DNA of 64,000 nucleotides from Clonostachys chloroleuca (GCA_037952775.1 JBANAY010000003.1:34410001-34474000); one strand, 5' to 3'; counted from the stretch's first letter, positions 11,634 through 23,370 are shown. Program-made: numbers and translations. Notes: generated by a model not told the origin, from the sequence alone.

Positions 11634-12204
11634 GCTGACGAGTTCAATGGGAAAGAGTGGTTGTGGTGTTGAGGTATGTCGCTCTTCAGCGGGAATCCCG
11701 TAATTGGAATTGACCTCACTATCATTGGAGCTAGAGATTTGGCTCACTTAGTCACGTGCAAAGTTGGCCCCATCAGTGGCCGAGGATAGCGAGGACCCTG
11801 GATTCACCTTGCCTATATTCCTAGCCACAAAAACCTTCCAATTGAACAGAAAACCGATTTAAAAAAGGCCATTTAATTGAATCGCACATACCTCTCCCGC
11901 TGACATTATTGGTAGAGTGTGGTGGTTGTACATGGTAGCTCATGTTTGGAGTGCACCTTTGGGCATATATGAGGAAGTCACAAATTCGAGTAAAAAAAAA
12001 GCGATGTTCAATTGGAAATATCTTGAACAGATACGACGATCAATTTCAGTGATCCAAGGCCTGTCTTGCCTCCAAAGTTTATATATACCCTAACCCAACA
12101 AACAGAATCAAGGAGGAAAAAGGCCCAGAGTGTCATTTCATCAAAAGCTTCTCTAAAGTGAAGAGCGGGTCCGAGCAACAGGCCGCCTGGGGCTAGAAAG
12201 CTCC
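11634..12204. other. Intergenic, NDUFA5 promoter and GVP36 3' side
   Basis: Apart from the CDEI-like site at 11751-11758 and AT-rich DNA with an A9 run near 11992-12000, no feature is seen. Confidence 0.5.
11751..11758. promoter_or_regulatory. CDEI/Cbf1-type GTCACGTG site
   Basis: A perfect GTCACGTG octamer, matching RTCACRTG, lies about 120 nt upstream of the NDUFA5 start codon. Cbf1-type bHLH factors bind this element, and in several yeasts Cbf1 regulates respiratory genes. Binding here is inferred. Confidence 0.45.
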
Positions 12205-13538
12205 CTAGGAGGAAGCCTCCTCACGGGTCTTGCGGTAGCTGGCCTAACAATTGTCAGGTTAGCCGCAATCTTATAACGCAGCGTACGCAGAAGCGAGACC
12301 TACTTCTTGCTCAGTCTGAAGACCCTCAATCACAGGCGCAAGCTCAGTGAGAATTTCGTATGCCTTCTTGTGGTACTCAATCTGTGCCGAGATAAGCTCG
12401 GAGAGGTTGCGAAGGGGCTCGGGAGAGTCTAGAACCTAGATATATTGTTAGAATGCAAAAAGTCTTGGAGACAGCTCAAATGTAAGCTTACATTCTTCAT
12501 GACACCGACAGCTTCCTCTGTCTGGGTAACAAACTCATCCTCAGCCTTCTCGACCTCCTCCTGAGCCTCTGGGCTGAGCTCCTGCTCATCGCCAGGTTGA
12601 GAATGCTGGTTGCTGTGGCCAAGCTTGAAGGTAGTGCCCTTGGCGTGTGCCTTGATGGCATCGAGCGACAGGCGGGAGTTCTCCACATTCCTGCGAGCTC
12701 GGGTAGCGAAGTTGAGATTGGTGTTCAAGGTGGTGTTCCAGCCAGCAAGGAAGCGGCTCTGGATCTGAGAATCCTGCGCAAGGCGGGACTCGCCAACACG
12801 CTCAGAGGCGAGCGCATACTTCTCCAAAGCAGTGGCAAGAGGATCCTCTCCGGCGCCCGTGTGGTTCTGGTGCAGCAGCTGGCTGCTAGCCAGACTGGCA
12901 CGAGCAATGGCGTGGCTGAAGGTCTTGGGCTGCGGCTTGGCGGTAGGGGGGCAACAAGAGCGGCCTGGGCCTCGGCAGGGGATGTCGCGGACGAGAGAAG
13001 GGTGACCTTTTCGCTAACGGTGCGTCCAAGGTCCTGGAAGGTCTCCTTGATGTTGGGGGGATAGTCGTAGGCCTCAGTGGAGTATTGTGAGCTTTGGGGC
13101 GAAGGGTTAGCTGATTCGATAAGACCCAACTCGTGAATGACATAATACGACTCACGTCACAGCGAGCATCTTCTGGTGAGCTTGCTTCAATGCATCGACT
13201 CGCTTCTCGAGATCAATATAGTCGGGAGGAAGCTCGGTCTGTAATGAGCGAAAACATCGAATTAGCACATGGCTTGAGGAGATTAAGTTGCGCTTCGACG
13301 AGGGGTGGGATGGTGACCTTATCATCGGCCTGGCCAAGCTGTTCCTTGGTGAATTGAAAGGTGCGGGAAGCAAACGGGGTGATCTGAGCCCCCAGGTCGC
13401 TGGTTGGGCGAACTCGTTAGCCTGATCCGGCGTTGTAATACGAGATCCGGTGAGAGGAGCGTCAAGTTGGAGGCTTGAACGTTGAAGAGGCGGGGAAGCC
13501 ACTTACCTGAAGCCCTTGCCCAAGCTCTTGAAATCCAT
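12205..13538 (-). CDS. GVP36: BAR-domain protein, Gvp36-like, frame broken once
   Basis: Six exons fit: 13538-13507, 13399-13318, 13238-13156, 13091-12492, 12435-12304 and 12243-12205. The product would be 322 residues, nearly all a helical BAR domain (ELPPDYIDLEKRVDALKQAH; SRFLAGWNTTLNTNLNFATR; LSELISAQIEYHKKAYEIL). Gvp36 proteins bind curved Golgi and endocytic membranes. In exon 4 the frame must change at the G6 run 12946-12951. Upstream the conserved frame ends ..AEAQAALVAP, and downstream it resumes with KPQPKTFSHAIARA in the frame expected if one base were missing. The exon length (600) also becomes phase-consistent only with one added base. The second intron has an unusual GTCACC donor. 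Confidence 0.85.
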
Positions 13539-14498
13539 TTTGATGGCTGCTACTCGTTTGCGACAACGGGTTTAGTGGTAGGGAAGGTGGGCGAGTAAAG
13601 GTTCGCGACGGAAATGATGACGAAAACGGGCGCCTGCGAAAGGGTCGCGATGCGGGTTGCTGTCAGAGGAGGATACGATGGAGAAAGGGCAATGTGGAGG
13701 CTTTTTGGACATAATAACTCCAACTCTGTCCAAAGGATTGTCTTGGGTGGGTAAAGCAATTAGTGCTAACCTAGAGTACCTGCGTCAGCCTAGCAGTACC
13801 TGTACCTAACCATCGAGCTACGTGTACGCAGTGCTGCTAACGGTAATATAGAATGTACATCGCCCAAGGGTAAGAACATCGCCCCTGTTAAAGAGGCAAG
13901 GTACATCGTAGTGTGCTAAGATTAGCAGGGCTCGCTGGTGGTGCTGTGTACGCCAGGAGCTAGCCCGTTGTAACCTCTGCGTAATCCAGTCGCTCTAGCA
14001 CTTTAAACATGATGGCAGTGCTTCTGATGTTTTGTTTCATTGGTTCAAGCTTAATAAGGGTAACAATGACCGCAAATCTCCTGTTATTGATCCCTGATTT
14101 GCTTCGAAGTGGCCCCTGGACCACCCTTATAATAGGCGCCTTTCTACTAGAAACGCGCGATAAGGGAAGTTTTCTTATCACACGAAGCCTCTGTCACATG
14201 TCATCAAGCAGCGTCAGCACAACGAGCCACCTGCCGCGTGGGAATATGCAGATCACTTGAGCCATGTGCGCAATGAGAAGCTGTCTTCCTGGGCTTTTCA
14301 TTCGCACCTCGACCCTCGATGATAGGGCGCATAAGGATATCTAGGATATAGTATCGGGGACTGTCCATGCACCTGCGTAAGGTGGGCAGGTAGAAATGAG
14401 AATACGGATCATTCGAATATGCGCATTGTGTATACACATCACATGCTCTATCTTATATACCTAAGCTATATACCTAAGCTATTACCAAATATATTTTC
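13539..14498. other. Intergenic, AT-rich, with a 13-nt tandem repeat
   Basis: No gene is supported. A hydrophobic 83-codon plus-strand frame at 14009-14260 has no recognisable family. The 13-nt unit at 14454-14479 is the only repeat noticed. Confidence 0.45.
14454..14479. repeat. Two-copy 13-nt tandem repeat
   Basis: The unit tatatacctaagc occurs twice head to tail, just past the 3' end of the ARG2 gene. It may act in 3' end formation or be simple slippage. Confidence 0.7.
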
Positions 14499-16619
14499 TT
14501 AATCCAAAATGTGCTTGTTGTCAGCCCAAGACGGCTCAACACGGCGACAGACAGATTCGTAATCTCTGAGCGTGACACTCCCACCATCCAAGCCCAAAGT
14601 CGTCCAGAACATGGTCCAGTTGCTATCACTCAGTTTGTTGGTTCCAGTAGACCGTTCAAAGTACCACTTATTCACCGGATTGTTTTTGCGGCTTCGCCAA
14701 CAGACCCCTTTCGGGAAGCAGTCGTTCACCATGGCGCTGAATACGACGTCTGCTACACCACCGCTGCCCTGGCGGCTCCTCAGAACGGCAAATTTGTCAA
14801 GGTATGGAACAAGACGTCCTTGTGAATAGGCTTCCTTGTCATCGAGGCCTTCAGGGGTCTCCCAGGTCAAGATGGCCCCTCCCTCGTACTCGCCAGCGAT
14901 AATAATGCCGGCAAGATTATTTTTGACGCGGTCAAGATAATGCTGTGCATCAAGTGCTCGACCAAAAGAGTCTTCAATTAGGTAAATCAAGCGTGGTAGA
15001 TCGATACTTGTATCGGTGAGCCGTAGGCGGGGCTCACCAGGTCGCGGGGACTCCCAAGGGGAATCTCTGGGATTGGGAAATATCGTCACAGGCATCCCGC
15101 GTTTGACAAGTGTTGCGGCCAACGAGAATCTAGAATTCTCGACGTCATTTTCGGCGCCTTGTGGCACTCGCTGGACGGGCAATGATGAGGAGAATATTGG
15201 CTTGTCGGTGAGGAGGTTATGCAGAATGGGATTCCGTCGTTTCCTGGTCTTGACCATTCCATCAAACCCAAATTCCTTGGTCGTCTCTGCCACCCCTGAT
15301 CTGATAGAGGCATTGGGGTGGCGGCTGTTTCCACGGCCCGCGGCTATCGGGGTTGTGAGGATGGCGGAGGACGAGGAGGGCAATATTGAAAGCGCCTTTT
15401 GACGAGTCTCAGATTCGAAGCATGACCGGTGGCCGACGCCTCGACGTATCCATTACTGGCTATCGGAGAGCCCTCCGGGCCAACAAGTTGCCCCATAAGA
15501 TCATCGTATTCTTGTTCCAAATTTATAAACCTATGGGAGGCACCCGGGCGACCAGCAACTGGAGTAGCTCCTAGTGGGTCAAGAATAATAATTCTCTCAA
15601 CTGATGCGAGTTGTCGTGGGCGCGGAAACTCCTTGGATGGCGAGTGAGCCTCGGTCGATCCGGGAACAGGAAGTTGTAGTCCAGAAAGGTATTTTGTCAA
15701 GGTGATGATAAGTTGATTCGAATCGGCTGGGTGCTGTGCCGAGATCTCATCTGGGCATGCTAAGCTTGGAATTACAGGAATCAAGCCATGATTCAAGGTA
15801 AGTGCCAGGCGGTCTTGATCATCGATGTGCATCTCATGCGACAGGGCGGACTGATTGTCGGAACTCATAGGTTGCTGCCCTATAGCAATGTTCTCTATAC
15901 TCTTCGACCCATGCTTTGAGAATGAGTCAATGGCTGAGCACAACCTGAAAGCCTGGTCACGGAACAGTTCACGGCCATTCCCAATACCGCAATCTATAAC
16001 GACGACACTAAGAAGCCCTAGAACTCGAAGTTGGAAAAGAGTTTTCGCAACACCGAGCAACGCATCGCCGTCAAGGAGTTGAGGGTTGCAGAGCTTGACA
16101 ATTGCAACATTTGGCAGGTGAGAGTCGGAAGAAACAGGTTCATTCGGACCGTCCTGGGGCTCTTCATGCCTGAATTGGGGGCTTTCGTCAATGCTGTATT
16201 TTCTTTCGAGGTGTATTTTTGCAAATAGCTTTTGGCATCTCTTTTGGTAGCCGATACTTCGAGAACCGAGACAATGGTGTCCTACATTGGACCGAAGAAA
16301 TATTAGATCAATTCTAGCAATTAGAGGACGGGAAAATAGCAATTGGGGTCTAGGATATACACACAAGATCGAGAGATCGCTTATTGCCGAGTCCTGGTGT
16401 TGGTGATGAGAACCATCTGGCCGCCGATGTCGGGGTAAAATATCGTACTGCAGCTCTCGTATGGTTGCTGTCTTGCTTTACGTAGGAAAAAAGTCGGCAA
16501 TTGGGCTTGGAGAAGAGGCCGACTTGATTTGGAGGCCAATTATGGCCGCAGCTTGCCGTCCCTCTCCATGTCCGAGCTGAAATCATGTCTGAAACGGGTG
16601 GTCGGCGAAGCCAGAGCAT
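14499..16619 (-). CDS. ARG2: Mitochondrial N-acetylglutamate synthase, frame broken twice
   Basis: Exon 1 is 16619-16365 and exon 2 is 16281-14499, giving about 679 residues. The N terminus is rich in Arg, Ser and Phe and acid-poor, as in a mitochondrial presequence. The first conserved segment after the intron is DTIVSVLEVSATKRDAKSYL. A middle kinase-like region follows, then the C-terminal acetyltransferase domain (YLDKFAVLRS, CWRSRKNNPVNKWYFERS, WTMFWTTL). The enzyme makes N-acetylglutamate, the first step of arginine synthesis. Two single-base losses are needed, at the T4 run 16199-16202 and the T4 run 15397-15400 (plus strand). With two bases added, exon 2 is exactly 595 codons. Alternative ATGs exist at 16586. 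A TGAGTCA site lies about 170 nt upstream. Confidence 0.88.
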
Positions 16620-16673
16620 CAGCGGTGCGCTGAGGTGACTACTTGAGGTAAAAAGCTGCGGCCGGAGGAACAC

Positions 16674-18006
16674 TACAACTATAGCCCAATCATTGTAGGG
16701 ACAAAGGGAGAACCAGGATTGAGGTTGTTATGCATGTGTGACAACACTAGAAAGTCAAGACTGGGCAGAGTGTGTGTGTGGTATCAATGAGTCAAGCTGA
16801 TCGGAGCTGGAGCTTTCTTCTTTGACGGGTGTTGCTGCAACACTCCGCACTGAGATCCCTGCGATAAGATAAGGGAACGGCTCCTCATTCCTACCTATCT
16901 ACATCATTCAACCAAGCTCACATTGGTTCTACCGCAGTCTAATTGACAAGCTGGAGCAATCTCGGAATCGCCAATGCACCTTTTTCAACCTCTTGATTCC
17001 GAACTAAATCTAGATACTCAAACTTGATCGTGCGCGGGACGCTCCCTGATGAGAGAGATCCGCACATCGCATCCATCACATGGAAGATTGGATCTTCTTA
17101 CTTTATCAATCTACAGGTGATCATGCAATGTGATCCTCTCTTGGTCGGTTGCATTCGCCCTTGTGGAGACTGAATGCATATTGCCGAGTCCTGGCCATTG
17201 ATGAATCAACAGCATCGCCATACCCCTCTGTCGGCTTGTTGAGAGGCGTGCGCGCTTAGCACCATAGTGGAATAGATCATATTCGACAGGGAGACAGTGA
17301 GCGACCAGGGAATATGCCATGTAAGAGACTCATAGGTTAGCGAAGACATTGTCCAGTTAGACGTACCTTCTGGCTATCAATGGATCTCAATCATCGGTGT
17401 ACACTTCAACTAAGCCGGTGTCTTTTCGATGCTTGTCTTGTTTGTTTCCATGTTGTTCGGAACGTACTAGTATGCGGGGAATTTGTAGCCAATTCCTATG
17501 CAGAAACAACATTACTAGTAGTACTCTATCAGGTAACAGCGAGTGACATTTGGGTGCCTGCGTCACCAGCACAGCAGTACACCGTAGACGAAAATAGCTT
17601 AGAACTTACTGGGTGGTTACCCTCGGTGCTGGCCAGGCACCAGATGTGATGGAACGTGTTGAAGATGGGATGTGCCTAATCAGATTCCTTAAAGCGAAAG
17701 TATTCGTACATGTAAATAATTAGGAAGGTAGTTAATTGATTACCCAGGTTGGGCCTTAATTATCATTTTATCTAGGTAGGCATCTTAGTACAACAGTAGG
17801 CTGTATTCCTCAAAGCGGGATTGACATCATGTCTTGATTATAAAAAGATACATGACTAAGCCGACGCTAGCTCTCGTGGCTGGAACGCCTAGGCTGGTGA
17901 CAATCAACACCAAACTTACTTGATTGTCTGAACCAACGCTGAAAGCTCCAAGGTCCTTCGAACCCTTTGATTTAGATACGAAAATCGACCGACGGTACAC
18001 TTCGCA
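16674..18006. other. Divergent intergenic region between ARG2 and VMA9
   Basis: Apart from the TGAGTCA element no feature is recognised. Frames of up to 89 codons lack conserved motifs. The DNA is AT-rich with scattered TACCT-type words. Confidence 0.45.
16788..16794. promoter_or_regulatory. CPC1/GCN4-type TGAGTCA element
   Basis: TGAGTCA is an exact match to the TGA(C/G)TCA consensus bound by the bZIP factors Gcn4, CPC1 and CpcA. It sits about 170 nt upstream of the N-acetylglutamate synthase ATG. Arginine synthesis genes are classical targets of cross-pathway control, so the position fits. Function is inferred. Confidence 0.6.
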
Positions 18007-18380
18007 ATGGCTCAAGGGTAGATTTCCTACGCGCACCCCTAAGTTGATTCCGAATCGAGCAGCTGATCCTTCTCCCCTGGCTAGGTACTCCGTCTTCATC
18101 GGCCTCGTCGTCGTCGTCGCGCTTTGCGTAGCGTCTTGGTTCCTCTCTCCCAAGGGCGAGAATCAAGTGTACGTCCTACTCAACTTCTCGTCCACCCCAA
18201 TAGGAGGCCGCCGCTCCATAATACTCAGGACTAACCGATCGCTTCTATAGCCTATGGCGCTCTTCCCTCATCCTCTCCGTCGTAAGCTGCTATCTCATGT
18301 GGGCTATTACGTTCCTCGCCCAGCTTCACCCCCTCATCGAACCCCGAAAAGCCCTGAGCGAGGAATTCTGGGAGCATTAG
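18007..18380 (+). CDS. VMA9: V-type ATPase V0 subunit e (Vma9)
   Basis: A small three-exon gene (18007-18017, 18085-18168 and 18251-18380) encodes 74 residues. The first exon is just 11 nt (Met-Ala-Gln and two bases of Gly). It joins through a 67 nt intron to YSVFIGLVVVVALCVASWF, the first membrane helix. Then come SPKGENQV and the second helix (LWRSSLILSVVSCYLMWAIT), followed by the family hallmark FLAQLHPLIEPRK. Vma9 is a tiny integral subunit needed to assemble the vacuolar proton pump in the ER. A longer frame upstream of 18085 exists but runs through the intron and is unlike any subunit e. The gene converges on ARV1. Confidence 0.9.
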
Positions 18381-18697
18381 TACCGATGATTTGAAGAGTC
18401 TGGAGACGATTGCGCAGGGGGCGGGAAGGCATGGACGCGCCAGCTGTTGCACAGCCGAGTTGTACAATTACACTACCATTACTGCGACCATCTTCGACCG
18501 ACTACCCGATGAGGCGACCTTTTTTTTTGTTGATTAAACGGCGTTTATGGAGCGGTGGGATCGAAACTATATAACCTAGGTCTGAATCAAGTTTCTGCCT
18601 ATGCAGGTCACATATACACATTGGCGTCTCTTCTTCCTTTTGACTCCAAATCGGCCTATTCTTGAGTTTGTGACGGCGTGTCTTTCGTAGCATCAGA
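18381..18697. other. Convergent intergenic region between VMA9 and ARV1
   Basis: The 317 nt between the two stop codons holds a short T9 run near 18521-18529 and no gene. Confidence 0.5.
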
Positions 18698-19792
18698 CTA
18701 TCCTACAGCTAAGCGACCAGCCCATTGTCTTAAATACGTAACCAAGGCCCAAAGCGCCTTTCCATCGGTGGCCACGGTGCTCTCGCTTATCGAGTCGACA
18801 TCTCCCAATCCAGCTGCGCTCAGAACCATGCGCCCGACGATCCATCTGGCGGCTGCCCCGGAAATAGCCAGAAAGCAAGCCGTGTAGTACTTACAGTCCA
18901 GAAGAATGCGGAGTGCTTCGACATTGTTGACTACGACAGCCCCGCCGAGGTAGCGAGCCGCAGCTGGGACGTCGTGGTACTGCCATATCACCATGAGTAT
19001 GGGGAAGAGCTTGGTGGACGAGGAGACGAGAAGAGCGGTCGAAACCGAATTAGGGCGGCCATAGCGGCGAAGAATCCCCGTGAAGTTGAGAGGGGAGAGG
19101 GCTGAAGACGTGAGGAAGCGGATGCTAATGTGAAAGGCCGCCGTCGACAGAGCACACAGAATGACTGTTTGGTGAAAAGATAGCCAGGCCTTGTTAGATA
19201 CTATAGCCTAACGTCTGAATAGGATTGTGGTCGCAGGGGGTAAGAACATACGGAAGAAAAGATATTGTAAAACGATGGGCTGCTGGGCTAATCTTCCCAG
19301 ATTGCTTCCGCCTGGCGAGGATTCAGGGATAGACTGCCTCTCCATTCGAGCCCACGTTAGGTAGACATCGAAGAGCAGGAGAAGAACGCCAAGCCGTATG
19401 ATGGAGGGCTATTTGCTTCAGCTACACCAGAACTTATTTTTCATTAAGTGAGGAGGGGGCTACTCCAGAGACATACATCAAAGCGATCGCCATCTCGCAT
19501 CAGAGTATTATGCAGCAGGTGTCGATAAACCTGATTTTGTCTAAGCATCAGCTACTTTGTACTTCTCCTGAGTGGATGATCCTGAAACATTGTGAATACG
19601 CACTTGGGGTTTGATGAGAACCAGGTCAATGAAGAGAACAACAAAGTCATGTTCGACATACTTGTCGCAAAAGGAGCCGCATTTTCGACAGACCGTCAAT
19701 CGAATGTTGTGTCCACTCGACTTGTCATCTGCACCCGAATAGGATGTCCAAAGAGTCCTGACTGGATGGCGACACTCAATACAGATGGGCAT
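18698..19792 (-). CDS. ARV1: Arv1 lipid-transport / sterol homeostasis protein of the ER
   Basis: Four exons, 19792-19604, 19530-19477, 19408-19252 and 19164-18698, give 288 residues. The Arv1 homology domain opens the protein: cysteines 4, 7, 35 and 38 form the zinc ribbon (CIEC...CRKC), followed by KYVEHDFVVLFIDLVLIKPQ and VYRHLLHNTL. Several membrane segments follow (IIRLGVLLLLFDVYL and others). Arv1 resides in the ER and is linked to sterol distribution and to delivery of an early GPI intermediate. An apparent GTAAGT inside the last exon is probably not used, because reading through it keeps a continuous hydrophobic segment. A short second exon of 54 nt ends in MRDGDRFD. No frameshift. 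Confidence 0.88.
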
Positions 19793-20382
19793 TGGATCCG
19801 CTGTTACTTATAATAGTTAAAAGGGCTTCGTGCAGCGGCTGTGAAGTCTGAAGCTCGTCCAGTGCTGCCTCACATGTCAAGCTCCTGATCGCGGTGGGTA
19901 ACAACACTACCACGTATCGATAACGCCACACTCCATGGTCAAGCCACATTTCACTATCTACCACCTCGCTGCATTGGCAATGCTCTTCCGCCCTTGCCAA
20001 CAACTCGACATGTGCACGCTTGATTACCGTCAAATGAACATATCTTGTTCGACTTGATAGTCATGACGATTACGAGAACATTTTTTATTGTGTGCTGTGC
20101 TGGCTGCAGAGCACCTAATGCTTTGACACGCCCAAATAGCATTAAGTTATATCTGGAGACATAACATGCTGGCTTCTATGTACCTATTGTATAATACTAA
20201 TAAGACTCCTGGCCATCAAAACGCCCACATCCCGAAGCGACTGATGCGAGAAAATCAAAATAACAATGATGCTGCTGGAAAGCCCCAGGTACTAACTATT
20301 CCTTGGACATGCGCCAGGGTGAAAACCCACCTCTCCCAAACTCTCGCCACGCTGTGTGATATGGAACAGAACATATTGCAAA
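19793..20382. other. Intergenic, ARV1 promoter and LysM gene 3' side
   Basis: No gene or repeat is recognised in these 590 nt. Confidence 0.5.
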
Positions 20383-22211
20383 TCAATCCGACTTCTTATC
20401 TCTACGCGTCTCTGCCGTAGACCTTCCTCGGAGGGAGCCCATGCCCCCATCGTTTGGGCCAGGCGAGCCAATCGAGAAACCGCTCATCATGTTTGCGACT
20501 GAACCAGAAGGCGCAGGGACATCGTCGCTTGTCGCATCTGTGAGTTCTATGAGGTCCCCAGTACCGTCCACCCCCAGCTGGTTACTGCCTGATCTAGATC
20601 GAGCCATGATGAGGGGTGTTCCTGGGGCCTTAGCGAGGGCTCCTCGCAGCCAAGTTTCCACAGCAGCTGCAGCACGGTCCAATCCAGTCCCTTGCCGGCT
20701 AACAGAGGCAGCATCTCCGCCTTCCTCAAATGGGCTCTCAACCAGTTCGCCTGACTCTTTCGAGAAGCCAAAATGCGCCGTCTCCGAAGCCATAATTGAC
20801 ATGGATGGTCCGTCTATGCTGAGGCCGGGAATATTCTTCTGCGCCCATGTGTTGATATAATCGGAGTCGGGGCCTGGCGACTTTACGTTCTTCCCCATAG
20901 TCCCGACGCCGCCGGGACGTCGCATCCATAAGGGTCTTGTGTCTGGTGAGTCGCTACCTGGGCGGTTGCGGTTAAATAATGGTGTGCCGGGCACCTGAGG
21001 TCGGTTGCTGACAGAGCTGAGCCATCGAGGCGACATTCCGTCGACGGACGCCGGACCGGTTTGAGAGACTTCGGTGCTTTGCCTAGGAGTGGAGAACGAA
21101 GATGTGGTCCTAAGACTCTTCCTCCTTCGTGGGGGAAAATATCCCATAGCGCCCCAGGCTACTCGACCTATTTCAACCGGGGCTGGCAGCGAATCAATTT
21201 CAACCCATCTTACATGTGTCCAGGGCTTGTTATCATCCAATTGTCCCTCCTCTCCACCGGGTGCCTTGCTTGATCGGCTGTAAAAATCATCATGTGTCCC
21301 GATCTCAGTAGAGTTGCAGTTTTCTCTATCAGACGGAGAGGCAACTTGATGGGACGGCTGTGAAGGTGGGGGATCGCAGGGCCGACCACGGAGATCGCAG
21401 GCGTCCACGGGAATTGTGAGCCATTTTCGAGTCTGAAGGCTATCACGGGACCACAAGCCATTGGCCTTACGGAAAGCATCCTCCCCGCATTTGTACCGAA
21501 GAATGAGTCCCGCGTAAGTGTCCTCGGGCTGAACTTGGTGAATGTAGACGAGGTAATCTTCCTGATGGCGCCGACTGGTGTTGTGTTCGTCTGAGTTGCG
21601 GCGTTTGTATCTCCCCAAAACATCTAGACCGCCATTGACGCCATCGTGGCTTTCGAGAATACTCGCGGTGCGGGCGGCCTTCAGTGCAGATTGCCTCTCA
21701 GCAATGTCTACCCCAGGTTTCTGATCTGGAGGAAGAGGGCCCCATGCCTCAGGAACCTTACGGCCTCTGTTATCCATTGAGGGGGGTTTGGATAATTTTG
21801 GCCTGCTGAGGCCGTTGGAAGGACTCAGCAAGCCCCCCTCTCGCCATTCTCGTTCCCAGCCAAAAGCGTGCTGGTAAGATCCTGAACTGAAGACCAGCCT
21901 TGATTCCAGGTGTCGTTGAAGAACTGGCCCAGATTACCCGGTGAGGGGCTTCTATCGTGGCCGACGTATGAGCGATCGCGAGGCGCTAGAGGGCTCGGGG
22001 CACGGCTACTCAAGGGACTGAGTGCAGCCAGAAGCCCGCTGGCTAGGGTTGTAGATGGAGCGGAATGAATTAGGGGTGGCTCATTGCTGTCTTGGGAGAG
22101 ATCAAGTACGGGTGGTTGGGTGCGAGATCGAGTCGAGCTTGAAGCCGGCGAGATCGAGTTCGAGGCGTGGGAGGACGTCTTGGCCAGTATGGTACTACCC
22201 CTGCCGGTCAT
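20383..22211 (-). CDS. LysM-domain protein without signal peptide, frame broken once
   Basis: One exon from ATG 22211 would encode 609 residues. There is no signal peptide or membrane segment, so the protein is probably intracellular. The first 190 residues and the last 280 are low-complexity Ser/Pro/Gly-rich. A single LysM-like module lies near residues 218-272 (YLVYIHQVQPEDTYAGLILR; KANGLWSRDSLQTRKWLTIP). It resembles the intracellular LysM group seen in filamentous fungi and animals, not secreted chitin-binding effectors. The function is unknown. The frame changes at the C6 run 21833-21838. Adding one base makes the exon 610 codons and joins NENGERG to LLSPSNGLSRPKLSKPPS. Without it the first frame stops at 21825 after 128 codons. 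Confidence 0.75.
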
Positions 22212-23370
22212 TATGGTCGTGAACGAGACGACAGCGGCAGGTCGCGATTACGGCGGTTGCTTTGCATCAGTGCTGGGGTTCTCGTTGCCAATGCGTCTAA
22301 TTGGACGCTCAGCGCGACCCTGAGGAAGAGAATAGGCCCAAAATAGGTACAGGAGACGAGGGAGGTCGGGAGAGAGAAGCCTAATGTGGAATGCTGGATA
22401 AAGTGACGCTGCTCACAAAAGGGGGCGTAGAAGTCGAGGACAATTGCCCTAATATCGGCCTGGAGATACCTATAGATGAATGGATCAGGGGGTGGTTTTA
22501 GGGGACGAGATGAAACATCACTCGGTATGGCCTAGCAAAAGCCATACATGGTGAGGTTGGCGAACGGTCGTCGATGGCAGGGAGCTGGAGGTGGATGCGA
22601 AGGGTGCTCACAGGACGAGAGAGTGTGTGATTGTCACCTTACCTGGATGACATCGAGGCTCGTCGATGAACCCAAGACCACCTGCTCCCGGAGTGGCGGC
22701 TGCTGAGTGCCCGTAGCGGGGCTAATCCCCGCCCCCAAAACCAGAGGGCTTACGTAGTCAATCCTGACAGGAAGGAATACTACTAGTAAGATGTGTTGCT
22801 TTAGAATTGTAGGTGGCTTATTAGTATTACTATAATTACCTTGCAAGACAACTAATTCGGTGGAGACCATGCGACGGCGATTAGTGCACCCGCTTATTTA
22901 TTGTGATACTGCTAGGTACTCTGTGGTTGCAAGAGTGGGTGGGTGGTACAATAATACGCAGTGCTGACCTCGAAATCAAGAAGCACCAAAATATAGTCAT
23001 GGAGCGGAAGCTGAGCTTCCTGACATTCATTATGTTCCTTTGACTTCCAACCACTTATGTGAGTCCCACCCTGGATTGTTTGACGCCTTTTTTACATTGA
23101 AGATCGAGCACCCGCCCCTTCAAAGTGATGCAGAAACTCCCGACATGTTTTCATTTGGAACCATCCATGTGTTTATTCATTTGGCTCCCGCCGTTTGCCC
23201 ATACTTTCTTATGCAAACACCTCTCGGATACTTACACATTGCTCCATGTGGAAGAACTTAAATATCCCACCCGACTATTACAAGGGCATATCAAGGTTGC
23301 CGTGACCTGAGTCGCCATTTATACCGAAAAACTGGAACCTGCAGTCTTATGTTAGTTCCCCCTCTACATA
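22212..23370. other. Intergenic, LysM gene promoter and farA 3' side
   Basis: No supported gene. The longest frames here, about 70-80 codons, lack conserved motifs. Confidence 0.5.

Noticed and set aside
14009..14260. Hydrophobic 83-codon frame between GVP36 and ARG2
   Set aside because: No family resemblance, AT-rich context and no adjoining exons. A decayed element is possible but not supported.
17380..17649. 89-codon plus-strand frame between ARG2 and VMA9
   Set aside because: No conserved motif, and it is followed by AT-rich intergenic sequence.
17924..18250. 108-codon frame as an N-terminally extended VMA9
   Set aside because: The extension runs through an intron with good splice signals, and subunit e proteins start directly at the first helix.
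18850..18895. GTAAGT...GCAG intron near the end of ARV1
   Set aside because: Removing it would break a continuous membrane segment; reading through keeps the expected sequence.
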